Of a stretch of DNA of 39,348 bases, positions 7,494 to 15,970 are shown in pieces. Below the pieces are notes generated by a model, which worked only from the letters and a program-made list of their open reading frames with translations, was not told the origin of the DNA and made no database searches. This DNA is from Methylobacterium sp. J-068 (GTDB lineage Bacteria > Pseudomonadota > Alphaproteobacteria > Rhizobiales > Beijerinckiaceae): NCBI RefSeq assembly GCF_022829445.1, contig NZ_JAKSXY010000017.1:1-39348 (forward strand), read 5' to 3'. How positions within the stretch are numbered: the stretch's first letter is position 1; every line of letters begins with the position of its first letter. A program made the position numbers and the translations under genes.

Positions 7494-8407
7494 GCCGTCG
7501 CCGCCGCGGCGGCCTGGGCCTCCAGATGGCGGATGACAGAGGCCGAGTTGCTGTAGGGCTGGTGACTCTGCTGCCCGGTCAGCGCTAAGTCGCCGGCCCC
7601 CGGGCGACGCAGGATACGGATCGGCCGGTCGGGGGTGTCGTCGATCAACCCCATCACCTTGAAGGCGTAGAGCCAGTGGCCCATCGTGCGGTAGCCCCAC
7701 TTAGCCTCGAACAGCTCGGCATTGCGCACGACGCTGTCGAGGTGGTGGACCGGCGGCATGTGATGGGGGTGGTACTGGTGATAAGCCAGCCCGCCCTTCA
7801 TCCAGGCGATGGGGATGCCGGCCTGGTCGAGGACCTTGCCAAAGTCCGTGTCCTCGCCGCCGTAGCCGGTGTAGCGCTCGTCGAAGCCGCCGGTGGCCAG
7901 GAAAGTGGCGCGCCAGATGGCGAAGTTCAGGGACCAAAAGCAGCGGTAATCCGGGCAGATCTCAAGACCGGAGGCCGGTGGACCGCGGCGGTCGGAATGC
8001 CGCTCCGCGACCGCCGCGAAGCCCTCGCAGGTCCAATTTCCTGCGGTCGCGCGTTCGGGTAGGTGGAGGACCTCGCCCATGAGCAGGCCGTCGAGTTCCT
8101 TGAGGCCGCGCGCGTAGTCGGCCACGAGGTCGGGGGTCGGGATGCAGTCGACGTCGAGGAAGACGACGGCATCGCCGCCGGCCGCCGCCACTCCCTGGTT
8201 CCGCGCCGCCGCCAACGGCAAGTCGGTGCCCGGCACCAGGATCTGGCGGACTGGGAAGGCGACCTCGGGCAGATCATAGGGCGCGTCCTGCATCACCGCC
8301 ACGATGAACTCGGCGGGGGCCTGCGTTTGGCGCTCCAGGCCGCGAAGCACGTTGCGCAGGTGCGCCGGCCGTCCCTTGGCCAGGCTCACGACGGAAACGG
8401 TGGACAT
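7490..8407 (-). CDS. GT2-family glycosyltransferase with galactosyltransferase-like C-terminal motif
   Basis: A 305-residue inverting GT-A enzyme. The N terminus, STVSVVSLAKGRPAHL, leads to the DxD motif in VFLDVDCIPTP (about residues 92-102), which binds the metal and sugar nucleotide. A second motif, GGFDERYTGYGGEDTDFG (about residues 190-207), resembles the acceptor half of beta-1,4-galactosyltransferase or chondroitin-synthase-like enzymes. A late HQYHPHH segment may add metal ligands. I prefer the ATG at 8407; a TTG at 8434 would add nine residues. Its paralogue two genes upstream (9610-10509) shares the motif order and the ending pattern GLID..IR(I/V)LRRP. Confidence 0.85.
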   Translation of the reverse strand: MSTVSVVSLAKGRPAHLRNVLRGLERQTQAPAEFIVAVMQDAPYDLPEVAFPVRQILVPGTDLPLAAARNQGVAAAGGDAVVFLDVDCIPTPDLVADYARGLKELDGLLMGEVLHLPERATAGNWTCEGFAAVAERHSDRRGPPASGLEICPDYRCFWSLNFAIWRATFLATGGFDERYTGYGGEDTDFGKVLDQAGIPIAWMKGGLAYHQYHPHHMPPVHHLDSVVRNAELFEAKWGYRTMGHWLYAFKVMGLIDDTPDRPIRILRRPGAGDLALTGQQSHQPYSNSASVIRHLEAQAAAAATA

Positions 8408-8452
8408 GGGGCGGTCTGGCTCCGGGAGGTTCAAGCGCGGGAATGGAGGCGG

Positions 8453-9589
8453 TCAGCCGGTGGCAACAACCGTAAGGGCGGCGGGCGCCGCCGCGCCGTG
8501 CCAGAGCTCGTCGGTCAGGCCCTCAAGCCAGCCGGCGGCGCGGGCGGCAGCTTCCGGCGCGTACAGACTGCGCAGCGGAGCGGTGTCGAGGGCGCGGGCC
8601 CGGGCGAGGAGGTCGCGCCAGCCCTGGAGATCACCGGGCCAGACCGGGGCCTGGACGGCGGCACCGAGCCGGACCAAGGCCTCGGCCTTGCGGGTCTGCT
8701 CGCCGAAATAGCGCCACTCGGGCATCACGATCAGGCGTCCGCCGACGCGGGCGACCTCGTGAATGGTATTGTCGCCGGCGGAGGCCACCACGATGTCGGC
8801 GGCGGCGAGGTAGTCAGTCACCGAGGGCACCCAGCCGAGTTCGCGCAGGTTGGCGAAATCGGTCTCGTGGCCCTCGCGATGGGTCGGTCCCAGGGTTAGC
8901 CACAGGGCCTCGGGAGCGGCCCGGGCAGCCACCGTCAGGGGGGCGTAGGGCGTGCCGCTGCCCCCGCCCCCGGTCACCGCGACGACGATCTCGCGGTCCG
9001 GGTCGAGGCCGAGCTTGTCTCGGGCCTCGGCCCGATCCGGCACTCGGTCGACGCTGGTGCAGAGACCGCCGCTGTAGAACGTCTTGGCCCGCAGGACGGC
9101 CGGGTAATCGTCTTGCTCCATGCGCGCATCGAAGGGCGCCAGCATGCCGACACAGGCCTCATAGGCGCCCACATGGCCGATATCGGTGCGGTCGCCGTGC
9201 ATCCGGATTTGCACTGCCGGCACGCTGGCGATGCGCGCCAGCAGCGCGATCTCCGCCGATACGTCGACCACAAATAGGCCGACGTCGCGCTCGTCGAGAT
9301 GGTCGAGGATGCGCCGCATGGTCTGGCGCATCGCGGTGAGGCCGAGCGGCACGCAATGCATGACCTGGGGCGTTGGCTCCGCGTAGAGACGCGGCGTCGG
9401 CACCTCGGCGCCGATCATGTTCGGTAGCGGCACGATCTCGATATCGCGGGAGAACCCGTCGAACAGCTGCGGGCCTGCGGTGAGGATGGAGACGGGCCGG
9501 TCCCCGGCGAACGCGGCGGCCACCGCCATCGTGCGGTTGGCGTGCCCTCGTCCCTGGTGATGGACGAAAAACGTAATGGGTTTCTTCAT
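8453..9589 (-). CDS. GT-B glycosyltransferase, MurG/UGT-like
   Basis: A 378-residue protein. The N-terminal HHQGRGHANRTMAVAAAF gives the glycine-rich loop of GT-B enzymes acting on bound acceptors. The C domain has the donor-binding region VVAVTGGGGSGTPYAPL and, near residue 275, AADIVVASAGDNTIHEVARVGGRLIVMPEW, the pattern of GT1/GT28 transferases in which a Ser/Gly-rich turn and a Glu hold the nucleotide sugar. Most likely it is an inverting transferase working on a lipid- or sugar-linked acceptor at the inner membrane; no membrane helix is visible. It sits 20 bases downstream of the GT2 gene and 45 bases before the next start, inside one operon. Confidence 0.8.
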   Translation of the reverse strand: MKKPITFFVHHQGRGHANRTMAVAAAFAGDRPVSILTAGPQLFDGFSRDIEIVPLPNMIGAEVPTPRLYAEPTPQVMHCVPLGLTAMRQTMRRILDHLDERDVGLFVVDVSAEIALLARIASVPAVQIRMHGDRTDIGHVGAYEACVGMLAPFDARMEQDDYPAVLRAKTFYSGGLCTSVDRVPDRAEARDKLGLDPDREIVVAVTGGGGSGTPYAPLTVAARAAPEALWLTLGPTHREGHETDFANLRELGWVPSVTDYLAAADIVVASAGDNTIHEVARVGGRLIVMPEWRYFGEQTRKAEALVRLGAAVQAPVWPGDLQGWRDLLARARALDTAPLRSLYAPEAAARAAGWLEGLTDELWHGAAAPAALTVVATG

Positions 9590-9609
9590 GGCTGTCGGGT
9601 CGCGATCCG

Positions 9610-10509
9610 TCAGGAGAACAAGGCGTCGGGTTTCAGGGCGGCGGCGATCTCAGGGGCAGCCGGCCGGCGCAGGACCCGGATCGCGGAGGCGTCGTCAGCC
9701 CAGTCGATCAGCCCGGCGGCCCGGAACTGGGCGAGCCAGTAGGTCATGCACCAGCGCCCGTGCGTGTCCCGGAAGCGGGCGGCGTTGGCGAGGATGGACT
9801 CGAAGTGCTGCAGCGGCGGCACGTGGACGGGATGGTGCTGGTGGTAGGCTCGGGCGCCTCCGACCCAGTAGGTCGGCAGCTCGGAGGCAGCTAGGCGCGC
9901 GGCGAGATCGGTCTCCTCGCCGCCATAGCCGCGATAGGCCTCGTCCATGCCGCCGACGGCGCGCCAGGACCGGGCCAGGAGCGCGAAGGACAGGCCCCAG
10001 AGCTGGCCGGGATCGGCCTCCCGGCGCAGGCCCTCCGGCGGGACCGCCGGGCGCGCTGGATGGGCCCGGCCGAGCCGGGCGAGCGCCGCTTCATCAGTGG
10101 CCGCTTCCGGGCTCAACCCCGTGGGCAGGTATAGGACCTCGCCAAGGAATAGGCCGTCGGTCTGCCCCGCCGCACGCTGGTAGGCCTGCACCACGGTGGG
10201 GGAGGGGATGCAGTCCACGTCGAGGAAGATCAGCAGATCGCCCGTGGCGGCATTGGCCGCGCGGTTGCGGGCGGCGGCAAGGGGGAGCGGCTCTCCGGCC
10301 ACGTGGCAGTGGCGCACGGGGCAGCCCGGGTCCGGCAGGTCTGGCGCGCGGTCCGGCTGCATCCAGGCGATCACCAGTTCGCCTGGGCGCACGGACTGGC
10401 GCGCCAGCCCGGCCATGAGGTTGCGCAGGCGGTCGGCCCGGCCGCGCACCAGGGTGAGCACGCTCGCGCCCAGACCGCCGGATGTTCCGTCGGATGGCTC
10501 AGCCGGCAT
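9610..10509 (-). CDS. GT2-family glycosyltransferase, paralogue of 7490-8407
   Basis: The 299-residue enzyme starts at the ATG at 10509, 11 bases inside the upstream gene, so the two are coupled. It has the DxD site in LIFLDVDCIPSPTVV and the second motif VGGMDEAYRGYGGEETDLA (about residue 195), plus HQHHPVHVPPLQHF and GLIDWADDASAIRVLRRP near the end. The same architecture as the other GT2 gene points to duplication and divergence, with probably related but not identical acceptors. As a GT-A protein it would use a nucleotide sugar and a divalent metal in the cytoplasm. The frame extends upstream to 10554, but the ATG at 10509 best fits the overlap pattern. Confidence 0.85.
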   Translation of the reverse strand: MPAEPSDGTSGGLGASVLTLVRGRADRLRNLMAGLARQSVRPGELVIAWMQPDRAPDLPDPGCPVRHCHVAGEPLPLAAARNRAANAATGDLLIFLDVDCIPSPTVVQAYQRAAGQTDGLFLGEVLYLPTGLSPEAATDEAALARLGRAHPARPAVPPEGLRREADPGQLWGLSFALLARSWRAVGGMDEAYRGYGGEETDLAARLAASELPTYWVGGARAYHQHHPVHVPPLQHFESILANAARFRDTHGRWCMTYWLAQFRAAGLIDWADDASAIRVLRRPAAPEIAAALKPDALFS

Positions 10510-12553
10510 TGGCCAGCATCCGGCGGAAATGGCCGACGCCTTCGATGATGCCACGGGCGTGCGAGGCCCGGGCCACGTAGGAGTGCTGCAGGGCGGCGTT
10601 GCTGGCGAGATCGTCGGAGTAGTTGGCTACGATAATCGCCTGCACCCGGGCGCGCAGCATCTCGACGTCGTTGCCCGAGTCGCCGGCCACGAACACCGCC
10701 TGCTCCGGCAGGCCGTAGAGGGCTCGGACATGGCCCACCGCTGTGCCCTTCGAGGCTGCCTGCGGCAGGACATCGAGGTAGAGGCCGTGGCTGTGGATCA
10801 CGTTCGCGGACAGTCCCGCCCGCGCGAGCGCTGCGCGGACCCTCTGGGCGGTCGCCGCATCTCCGAAATAGCTGAGCTTGTGTCCGCGCTGCTCCAGGGG
10901 CCCCTGGGGCACGAGGCCGTCGAGATTGGAAAGGGCCGCACGCACACCCGGCCGGTCCCAGCCCGCCAAAACGGTGGCACGCCAGGCGGCATCAGCCGTG
11001 TAGGTCACGCCGTTGGGGTCGAGGTGGTAGATCTCCGACCCCACCGAGGTGATCATGACCTGCGGACGCGGGCTGGCCTGCTGCTCCAGGATCGCCATGG
11101 CGCTGTGGAAGGAGCGGCCGGTGGCGACGCCGAAGGCAAGGCCGGTCTGCCAACTGCGCCAGCGGCGGAAGGTGCCGAGCGCCGCCTCGCAGCCCACCAG
11201 CGTGTTGTCGATGTCGCAGACGAGGAGCTGTCGCGGGGCCGCAAGGGGCGGCTCGGGGGTGAGCAGCGCCCTCAGCAGGTCGTGGTAGCGCGCGGCGTGC
11301 CGGTCCCAGTCATAGGCGGCGGCGGCGCGGGCGCCCCCCGCCACGCAGCGGGCATAGAGGTCGGGATCGTCCAGAATGCGCAGGCACGCCGCCGCGATTG
11401 CATCGGGATTGCGCGGATCGACGAGGAGCCCGTTGCCGCAAGTCTCCACAATGTCGTTGGGGCCGCCGCTGTCAGTGGCGACCAGGGGCAGCCCGGCAGC
11501 GGAGGCTTCGAGCAAGGTCAACCCGAAGGGCTCGTTGAGGGCTGGGTTGACGAAGAGGCCGCTCCGCGCGCGCGCGTAGGCATAGAGCGCCGGCACGTCC
11601 TCCGGCTCGTGGGTCTTGGGGTAGGCTACGCGCCCATAGAGGTCGTAGCGGTCGATCAGCACTAGGATCTCCCGCATGGTGCCGGCCATGTCGCCGTCGA
11701 GGGCATCGATGTCTTGGCGGGTCCCGGCCATCAGCACGAGGTTGGCCCGCGCCTGCAGGGCCGGGCTCTCGCCGTAGGCTCGCACCAGGGCGCCAAGGTT
11801 CTTGCGGGCCACCGGGCGGGCGAGAGCCAACAGCACCGGCTTGTCCGGATCATGCAGGAACCGATTGATCGTGGCGTCGACTCGCGGCAGGGTTTCGGCC
11901 GCCGCGAACCGGGCGAGATCGCTGCCCGGCGGCAGGACGCGGATGCGGCCCGGATCGTAGGCCGCGTACCCGGCATACTGCACCTCCGCCTCGTCGCGGG
12001 AGGAGGCGACGACGAGGCTCGCGCGAGCCAGCGCGCACTCCTCCATAGCGATCCGGCGCGCGAGGTCGGTACCGCGCTCGGCGCCTGATCCCAGCATCGC
12101 CGCTTTCACCCGCCCCAGGGAGTGGGCCGTAAACACGAAGGGGATTCCGAGGGCCTTCTCGACGATCCCCGCCACGGAGGCGGCATCGGCGTAGTGGGCG
12201 TGAATGAGGTCCGGCGCCCGGGGCTGCGCTGCGATCCAGGCGATGAGCTTGCGCGCGAAGCTGTCCACCTCCGCGTGCATCTCCTCCTTGGAGCGGTAAT
12301 CCGGCGATGCGCTCGCGAGCCGCAAGAGCGTGACCTTGTCGGAGATGCGCTCTTCGGGCACGGCATAGTCCGGGCCGAGCGGACCTTCGAACAGGCGCGT
12401 CGCGATCACGATCTGGTCGATGTCCCGGTCCTGGGCCGAGGCGGCCACGAGATCGAGCAGGTAGCGGATGTGACCACCCGTATCGGCGGTGAGTCCGAAT
12501 ACGACCCCGCCGCCGCGCAGACAGCCTTGCAGGGCGACATGCAAGACGAACAT
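10499..12553 (-). CDS. Bifunctional sucrose-phosphate synthase/phosphatase-like protein
   Basis: A 684-residue fusion. Residues about 1-430 form a GT4 domain with marks of sucrose-phosphate synthase: LTADTGGHIRYLLDL, DLIHAHYADAASVAG followed by FTAHSLGRVK, and VNPALNEPFGLTLLEASAAG. Residues about 440-684 form a HAD phosphatase: CDIDNTLVG supplies the nucleophile and acid Asp (about 446 and 448), and AGDSGNDVEML (about 622-632) the metal-binding Asp. In the known pathway, UDP-glucose and fructose 6-phosphate give sucrose 6-phosphate, then sucrose; both steps would reside in one protein. The HAD residues are intact, unlike cyanobacterial fusions with a dead phosphatase half. As first gene of the operon it may feed a sucrose-type or other phosphorylated glycoside. 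The specificity is inferred. Confidence 0.85.
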   Translation of the reverse strand: MFVLHVALQGCLRGGGVVFGLTADTGGHIRYLLDLVAASAQDRDIDQIVIATRLFEGPLGPDYAVPEERISDKVTLLRLASASPDYRSKEEMHAEVDSFARKLIAWIAAQPRAPDLIHAHYADAASVAGIVEKALGIPFVFTAHSLGRVKAAMLGSGAERGTDLARRIAMEECALARASLVVASSRDEAEVQYAGYAAYDPGRIRVLPPGSDLARFAAAETLPRVDATINRFLHDPDKPVLLALARPVARKNLGALVRAYGESPALQARANLVLMAGTRQDIDALDGDMAGTMREILVLIDRYDLYGRVAYPKTHEPEDVPALYAYARARSGLFVNPALNEPFGLTLLEASAAGLPLVATDSGGPNDIVETCGNGLLVDPRNPDAIAAACLRILDDPDLYARCVAGGARAAAAYDWDRHAARYHDLLRALLTPEPPLAAPRQLLVCDIDNTLVGCEAALGTFRRWRSWQTGLAFGVATGRSFHSAMAILEQQASPRPQVMITSVGSEIYHLDPNGVTYTADAAWRATVLAGWDRPGVRAALSNLDGLVPQGPLEQRGHKLSYFGDAATAQRVRAALARAGLSANVIHSHGLYLDVLPQAASKGTAVGHVRALYGLPEQAVFVAGDSGNDVEMLRARVQAIIVANYSDDLASNAALQHSYVARASHARGIIEGVGHFRRMLANAG

Positions 12554-12613
12554 CAGGCCGCCAGGGTCTTGAGCAAGGTGCGGATAAGAAGCGTGTCAGA
12601 TGAGGTTCTTAGC
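12554..12613. promoter_or_regulatory. Divergent promoter region of the glycosyltransferase operons
   Basis: Only 60 bases separate the start of the leftward synthase gene and the rightward GT4 gene, so both promoters must lie here or inside the coding ends. A GAGG at 12602-12605 is a good ribosome site for the GTG at 12614. I could not identify a reliable -35/-10 pair. Confidence 0.5.
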
Positions 12614-13654
12614 GTGATCCGCGTCGCCCAAGTCGCCCCGAACATCTTCCCCGTTCCCCCCGAGCATCATGGCGGCACGGAGCGGGTCGTCCATGACCTC
12701 AGCTCGGCGCTGCGAAGCTTAGGTGTGGAAGTAACGCTGTTCGCGCCGGCCGACAGTGCGACAGACTTGCCGCGCATCGGCGATCATCTCAGTCTGGCCG
12801 CCCTGGAGCACCAACACGGGCCAGTCGCGGCCGGTGTCCCGGCGGCGCTGGACGCCCTGCAGCTGGAGGCGCTACGGCTACGGCTCGACCAGTTCGACAT
12901 CGTGCATTGTCACGGCGAGTTCGCCCATGCCGCCCTCCTCGGCGCGCGCCGGCGTCACAGCCTGACGACGGTGCACTGGCGGGTGGATGAACTCGATCGG
13001 AAGCTGTTCTTCGCAGGCTTCCCGGATCTGCCTGTGGCAGCGATCTCGGCCGCACAGGAAGCCGGGATTCCGACCGTGAACCGGGCTGGCATCGTCCATC
13101 ATGGCATCGCGCGAGAACGCTACGCCCTCAGCACGCAGCCGGGTCCGCACGTCGCCTTCGTGGGCCGGATGACCGACCAGAAGCGACCTGACACGGCGAT
13201 CCGAGTCGCGCGTGCCGCCGGCCTGCGGATCCGGCTCGGGGGCACCATCGATGTCGGCAACCCCGACTATTTCGAGCACCGGGTGCGCCCGCTCCTCGAC
13301 GAGGACGCCACCTATCTCGGGCCCGTGGACGATATCCGGAAGGCCGACCTCCTGGGGAGCGCTCAGGCGCTCCTCTTTCCCATCGACTGGCCAGAGCCCT
13401 TCGGCTTGGTGATGATTGAAGCGATGGCCTGCGGCACGCCCGTGGTCGCCTGGAACCGGGGCTCCGTGCCAGAGATCGTCGAAGAGGGCGTGACCGGCTT
13501 CATTGTCTCCTCCGAGGCGGAAGCGGTGGCGGCGCTGGCACGGATCGGGCACCTCGACCGGACCCGGGTTCGCCAGCGCTTCGAGGCGCGCTTCACCGCC
13601 GCGCGCATGGCGACCGACTATCTCGCCCTCTACCGGCGCCTGATGGCCACCTGA
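12614..13654 (+). CDS. GT4-family glycosyltransferase
   Basis: The 346-residue protein starts at GTG 12614, eight bases after GAGG (12602-12605); the conserved sequence begins IRVAQVAPNIFPVPP. The N domain has HHGGTERVVHDLSSAL, the glycine loop for donor and acceptor. The C domain has VAFVGRMTDQKRPDTAIRV and FPIDWPEPFGLVMIEAMACGTPV, the GT4 E-x7-E motif. It resembles DUF1972-free, stand-alone glycogen-synthase-like GT4 enzymes that act on small acceptors. Another GTG at 12593 is possible. It is divergent from the synthase operon and overlaps the next start by one base (TGATG), so it forms an operon with the following GT4 gene. Confidence 0.85.
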   Translation: MIRVAQVAPNIFPVPPEHHGGTERVVHDLSSALRSLGVEVTLFAPADSATDLPRIGDHLSLAALEHQHGPVAAGVPAALDALQLEALRLRLDQFDIVHCHGEFAHAALLGARRRHSLTTVHWRVDELDRKLFFAGFPDLPVAAISAAQEAGIPTVNRAGIVHHGIARERYALSTQPGPHVAFVGRMTDQKRPDTAIRVARAAGLRIRLGGTIDVGNPDYFEHRVRPLLDEDATYLGPVDDIRKADLLGSAQALLFPIDWPEPFGLVMIEAMACGTPVVAWNRGSVPEIVEEGVTGFIVSSEAEAVAALARIGHLDRTRVRQRFEARFTAARMATDYLALYRRLMAT

Positions 13655-14871
13655 TGCGCGTCGCCCTCCTCGCCTGGGACTACCCGCCGGCCCCGAGCGG
13701 CCTCTCGACCGCCGCCCGCGAGATCGCTGAGAGCCTCGCCGAAGCGGGCGCCGACGTTACGGTCTTTAGCCTCGACCGGACAGGCTGCGAACGCGTCGGC
13801 GCCGTCAGGGTGGCGGGCCTCGCCCTGCCGGCCGGCGGCTGGCTGGCGCGTCTGCGCCGCTGGGGCGCCGCCGGGCACCTCGCTGCGCCGCTCGCCTTCC
13901 GGCATGCCGTGCTGGCGGCCCATGCCCGCCAGCCGTTCGAAGTCGCGGAAGCCACGAACTGGTACGCCCCCGCCGCCCTGCTCGCCGGACGCCCGGACCT
14001 TCCGCTGGTGACTCGGAGCTCGACGCCCGCCGCGTTCACGCGCGACGCCCCCGCCACCCTGCGCGACCGCCTCGACGGCACGGCCGCCGATGGCCTGGAG
14101 CGCGCCCAGGCCCGGGGCAGCGCCGGGCTCATTGCCAACACCGAAGCGCACAGGGCGGTGATCGCTCGAAGCTACGGCCTGTCCGGGCGCCAGCCTGAGG
14201 CGGTGATCGGCCTCAGTCTGCCGCCGGAGGTACTTGCGGCGGCGTGTGGTGCCCCCTACCCGGGCGAAACAGAGCCCGTGCGCCTGCTCTTCGTGGGCCG
14301 GGCGGAGGCGCGCAAGGGCTTCGACGCGCTCCTTGGTGCGGTTGCAATCCTGGCCGACGAGGCGGAGCGGGGAGCCATCCCAGCCTTCCGACTGGACCTC
14401 GTCGGGGTGCCCCCGGAGGATCTACCGGACGATTTGCCCGCGGCGGCGCGGGCCCGCATCCGCGCTCAGGGACGGCTACCGGCCCGGGCGCTGGCGCAGG
14501 CCTATGCGGAAGCCCACGCGGTGCTCGCCCCCTCGCGCTACGAAAGCTTCGGTCTCGTCTACCAGGAGGCTCTCGCCTATGGCCGGCCGGTGGTAGCCTG
14601 TGCGGAGGACGCGAGCGCCCGCGCCTTCGTGGGCGCGCCGGGGGCTGGGCCCCTGGCAGGCGCGGCCACCGGCGCGGCCCTGGCGGAGACCCTGCTTCCG
14701 CTGCTGACCGATCCGGCCCTGCGCGCGGCCTACCGCGGCCGGGCCCTGGCGGCGTCCGGTCGCTTCACCCGGGCGGTCCTGGCGCGCGAGACCCTCGCCC
14801 TCTACGACCGGGCTATCGTGGCGGCCCGGACCCGCCCGGGCAGCCGCGCGTCCGTGCCTCAGTCCCGGTAG
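13654..14871 (+). CDS. GT4-family glycosyltransferase
   Basis: A 405-residue GT-B enzyme with ATG 13654 overlapping the upstream stop (TGATG). The N-terminal MRVALLAWDYPPAPSGLST contains the Gly-rich acceptor loop. The donor site is in RLLFVGRAEARKGFDALL (about residue 210), and the E-x7-E motif is in APSRYESFGLVYQEALAYG (about residue 290). The protein is very rich in Ala, Arg and Leu, with codons typical of a GC-rich genome. Its last 13 bases overlap the end of the leftward gene at 14859, a tail-to-tail arrangement that can give antisense interference. Substrate unknown. Confidence 0.85.
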   Translation: MRVALLAWDYPPAPSGLSTAAREIAESLAEAGADVTVFSLDRTGCERVGAVRVAGLALPAGGWLARLRRWGAAGHLAAPLAFRHAVLAAHARQPFEVAEATNWYAPAALLAGRPDLPLVTRSSTPAAFTRDAPATLRDRLDGTAADGLERAQARGSAGLIANTEAHRAVIARSYGLSGRQPEAVIGLSLPPEVLAAACGAPYPGETEPVRLLFVGRAEARKGFDALLGAVAILADEAERGAIPAFRLDLVGVPPEDLPDDLPAAARARIRAQGRLPARALAQAYAEAHAVLAPSRYESFGLVYQEALAYGRPVVACAEDASARAFVGAPGAGPLAGAATGAALAETLLPLLTDPALRAAYRGRALAASGRFTRAVLARETLALYDRAIVAARTRPGSRASVPQSR

Positions 14872-15836
14872 GGGCTCAGCAGCGCGGCCTCCTCCTCCAA
14901 GCGCCCCTGCCCGGGCGCGAGGTGCTCGTAGTGCCGGGAGCGCGCCAGGACGTGGGCCCGGTCGAGATGATGCGCGATCGTCCCGTGCAGGGTGATGAGG
15001 CTGCGTGGCCAGCCGCCGTCGAGCACCGGCCGCTCGTGCACGCGGCCGGCATACCGCACGGACCGGTGGTTCAGCCGGTACTGGACGTCCGGGTAGAAGT
15101 CCGAGAGGACGCCGTCGACGTGGTTCCGGCGCGCTAATCCGATCGAGACGACGCCCCCCGCCTCCGCCAGGGCTGCCAGGGCCGGCAGCCGGCAGCCGGC
15201 TTCGGCGGCCAGGGTCTCGTCGGCGTCGAGCTGCAGCATCCAGGGATTGCGGGCGAGATCCTGGAGGGCATTTCGCTGGGCGGCGAAGTCCTGCCCCAAG
15301 GGCCGGGCGCCCACCCGCACGGAGCCCCGGGGACATTCGATGGCCTGAACCGGCCTTGCCGGAGCGTCGAGGAGGACCACGATGTCGTCTGTCCAGGCCG
15401 CATGGATCGCCAGCGCCGCGAGAACGGCCGCCAAGGCCTCCGGGCGGCAGAGCAGGCCGAGGGAGACGGGCGGGCCCATTGCAGGGTCGAGCGCGTAGAG
15501 GTTTCCCCGCGCGGCGCAGCGGTCGTGCGGCTGGCGCAGAGCCCTGCGCCCAGCCTCATCCACGGGCCGGACACCGCGAGCGTGGCCAGTCGCGGCGCTG
15601 CGGAGGGTGTAGAGGTCGAGGCCATAGGGCGCGTCCGGGTCGGGGCTGAAGACCGGGCCGGTGAGACGTTCGGCCAGGTGCGCGCGGCATTGCGTCGGAT
15701 CGGCCTCCACCTCCAGCAAGAGACCGCAGGAACCGCAGGCGATCGGAAACGCCCTGTCCCGCCCGTTCGGGTAGAGCAGGTGCCGGGTGCTCGGCCCGAG
15801 CATGTCGGCCGCGCAGACGAAGCATCGGCGCATCAT
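14859..15836 (-). CDS. GT2-like glycosyltransferase with N-terminal zinc motif
   Basis: The 325-residue product (ATG at 15836, or the adjacent ATG at 15833) opens with a paired cysteine motif CFVC and, about 25 residues later, CGSCG, a likely zinc ribbon. A variable region follows. The middle holds QRNALQDLARNPWMLQLDADETL (about residues 190-214 in two short runs), typical of WaaE/KdtX and SunS-like GT2 enzymes in which an LDADE Asp pair binds the metal. The C-terminal part is helical. It faces the GT4 gene and overlaps it by 13 bases. A lipid A core- or peptide-modifying role is possible; I cannot choose. Confidence 0.75.
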   Translation of the reverse strand: MMRRCFVCAADMLGPSTRHLLYPNGRDRAFPIACGSCGLLLEVEADPTQCRAHLAERLTGPVFSPDPDAPYGLDLYTLRSAATGHARGVRPVDEAGRRALRQPHDRCAARGNLYALDPAMGPPVSLGLLCRPEALAAVLAALAIHAAWTDDIVVLLDAPARPVQAIECPRGSVRVGARPLGQDFAAQRNALQDLARNPWMLQLDADETLAAEAGCRLPALAALAEAGGVVSIGLARRNHVDGVLSDFYPDVQYRLNHRSVRYAGRVHERPVLDGGWPRSLITLHGTIAHHLDRAHVLARSRHYEHLAPGQGRLEEEAALLSPYRD

Positions 15837-15970
15837 TGGTCGCGGCCCCTTTCCCGCACGTCCGGTCTCCCGCCGGCCCGGCAGGGGCCTTGCCGCGCCG
15901 CGCCGGCGCCATACCTCTGCGGCTCCGCCAATCCCTGCCGCAACGGGACGCCTAGGTCGACACTCCGCGC
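15837..15970. promoter_or_regulatory. Divergent intergenic region
   Basis: The 134 bases separate the leftward GT2 gene from the rightward GT29-like gene and should carry both promoters. The stretch is GC-rich with no clear sigma-70 hexamers, ribosome site or operator. Nothing else is visible. Confidence 0.45.

Noticed and set aside
12122..12613. Upstream extension of the rightward GT4 frame
   Set aside because: It overlaps the 5' end of the synthase gene and has no GT4 homology; the ribosome site at 12602 supports GTG 12614.
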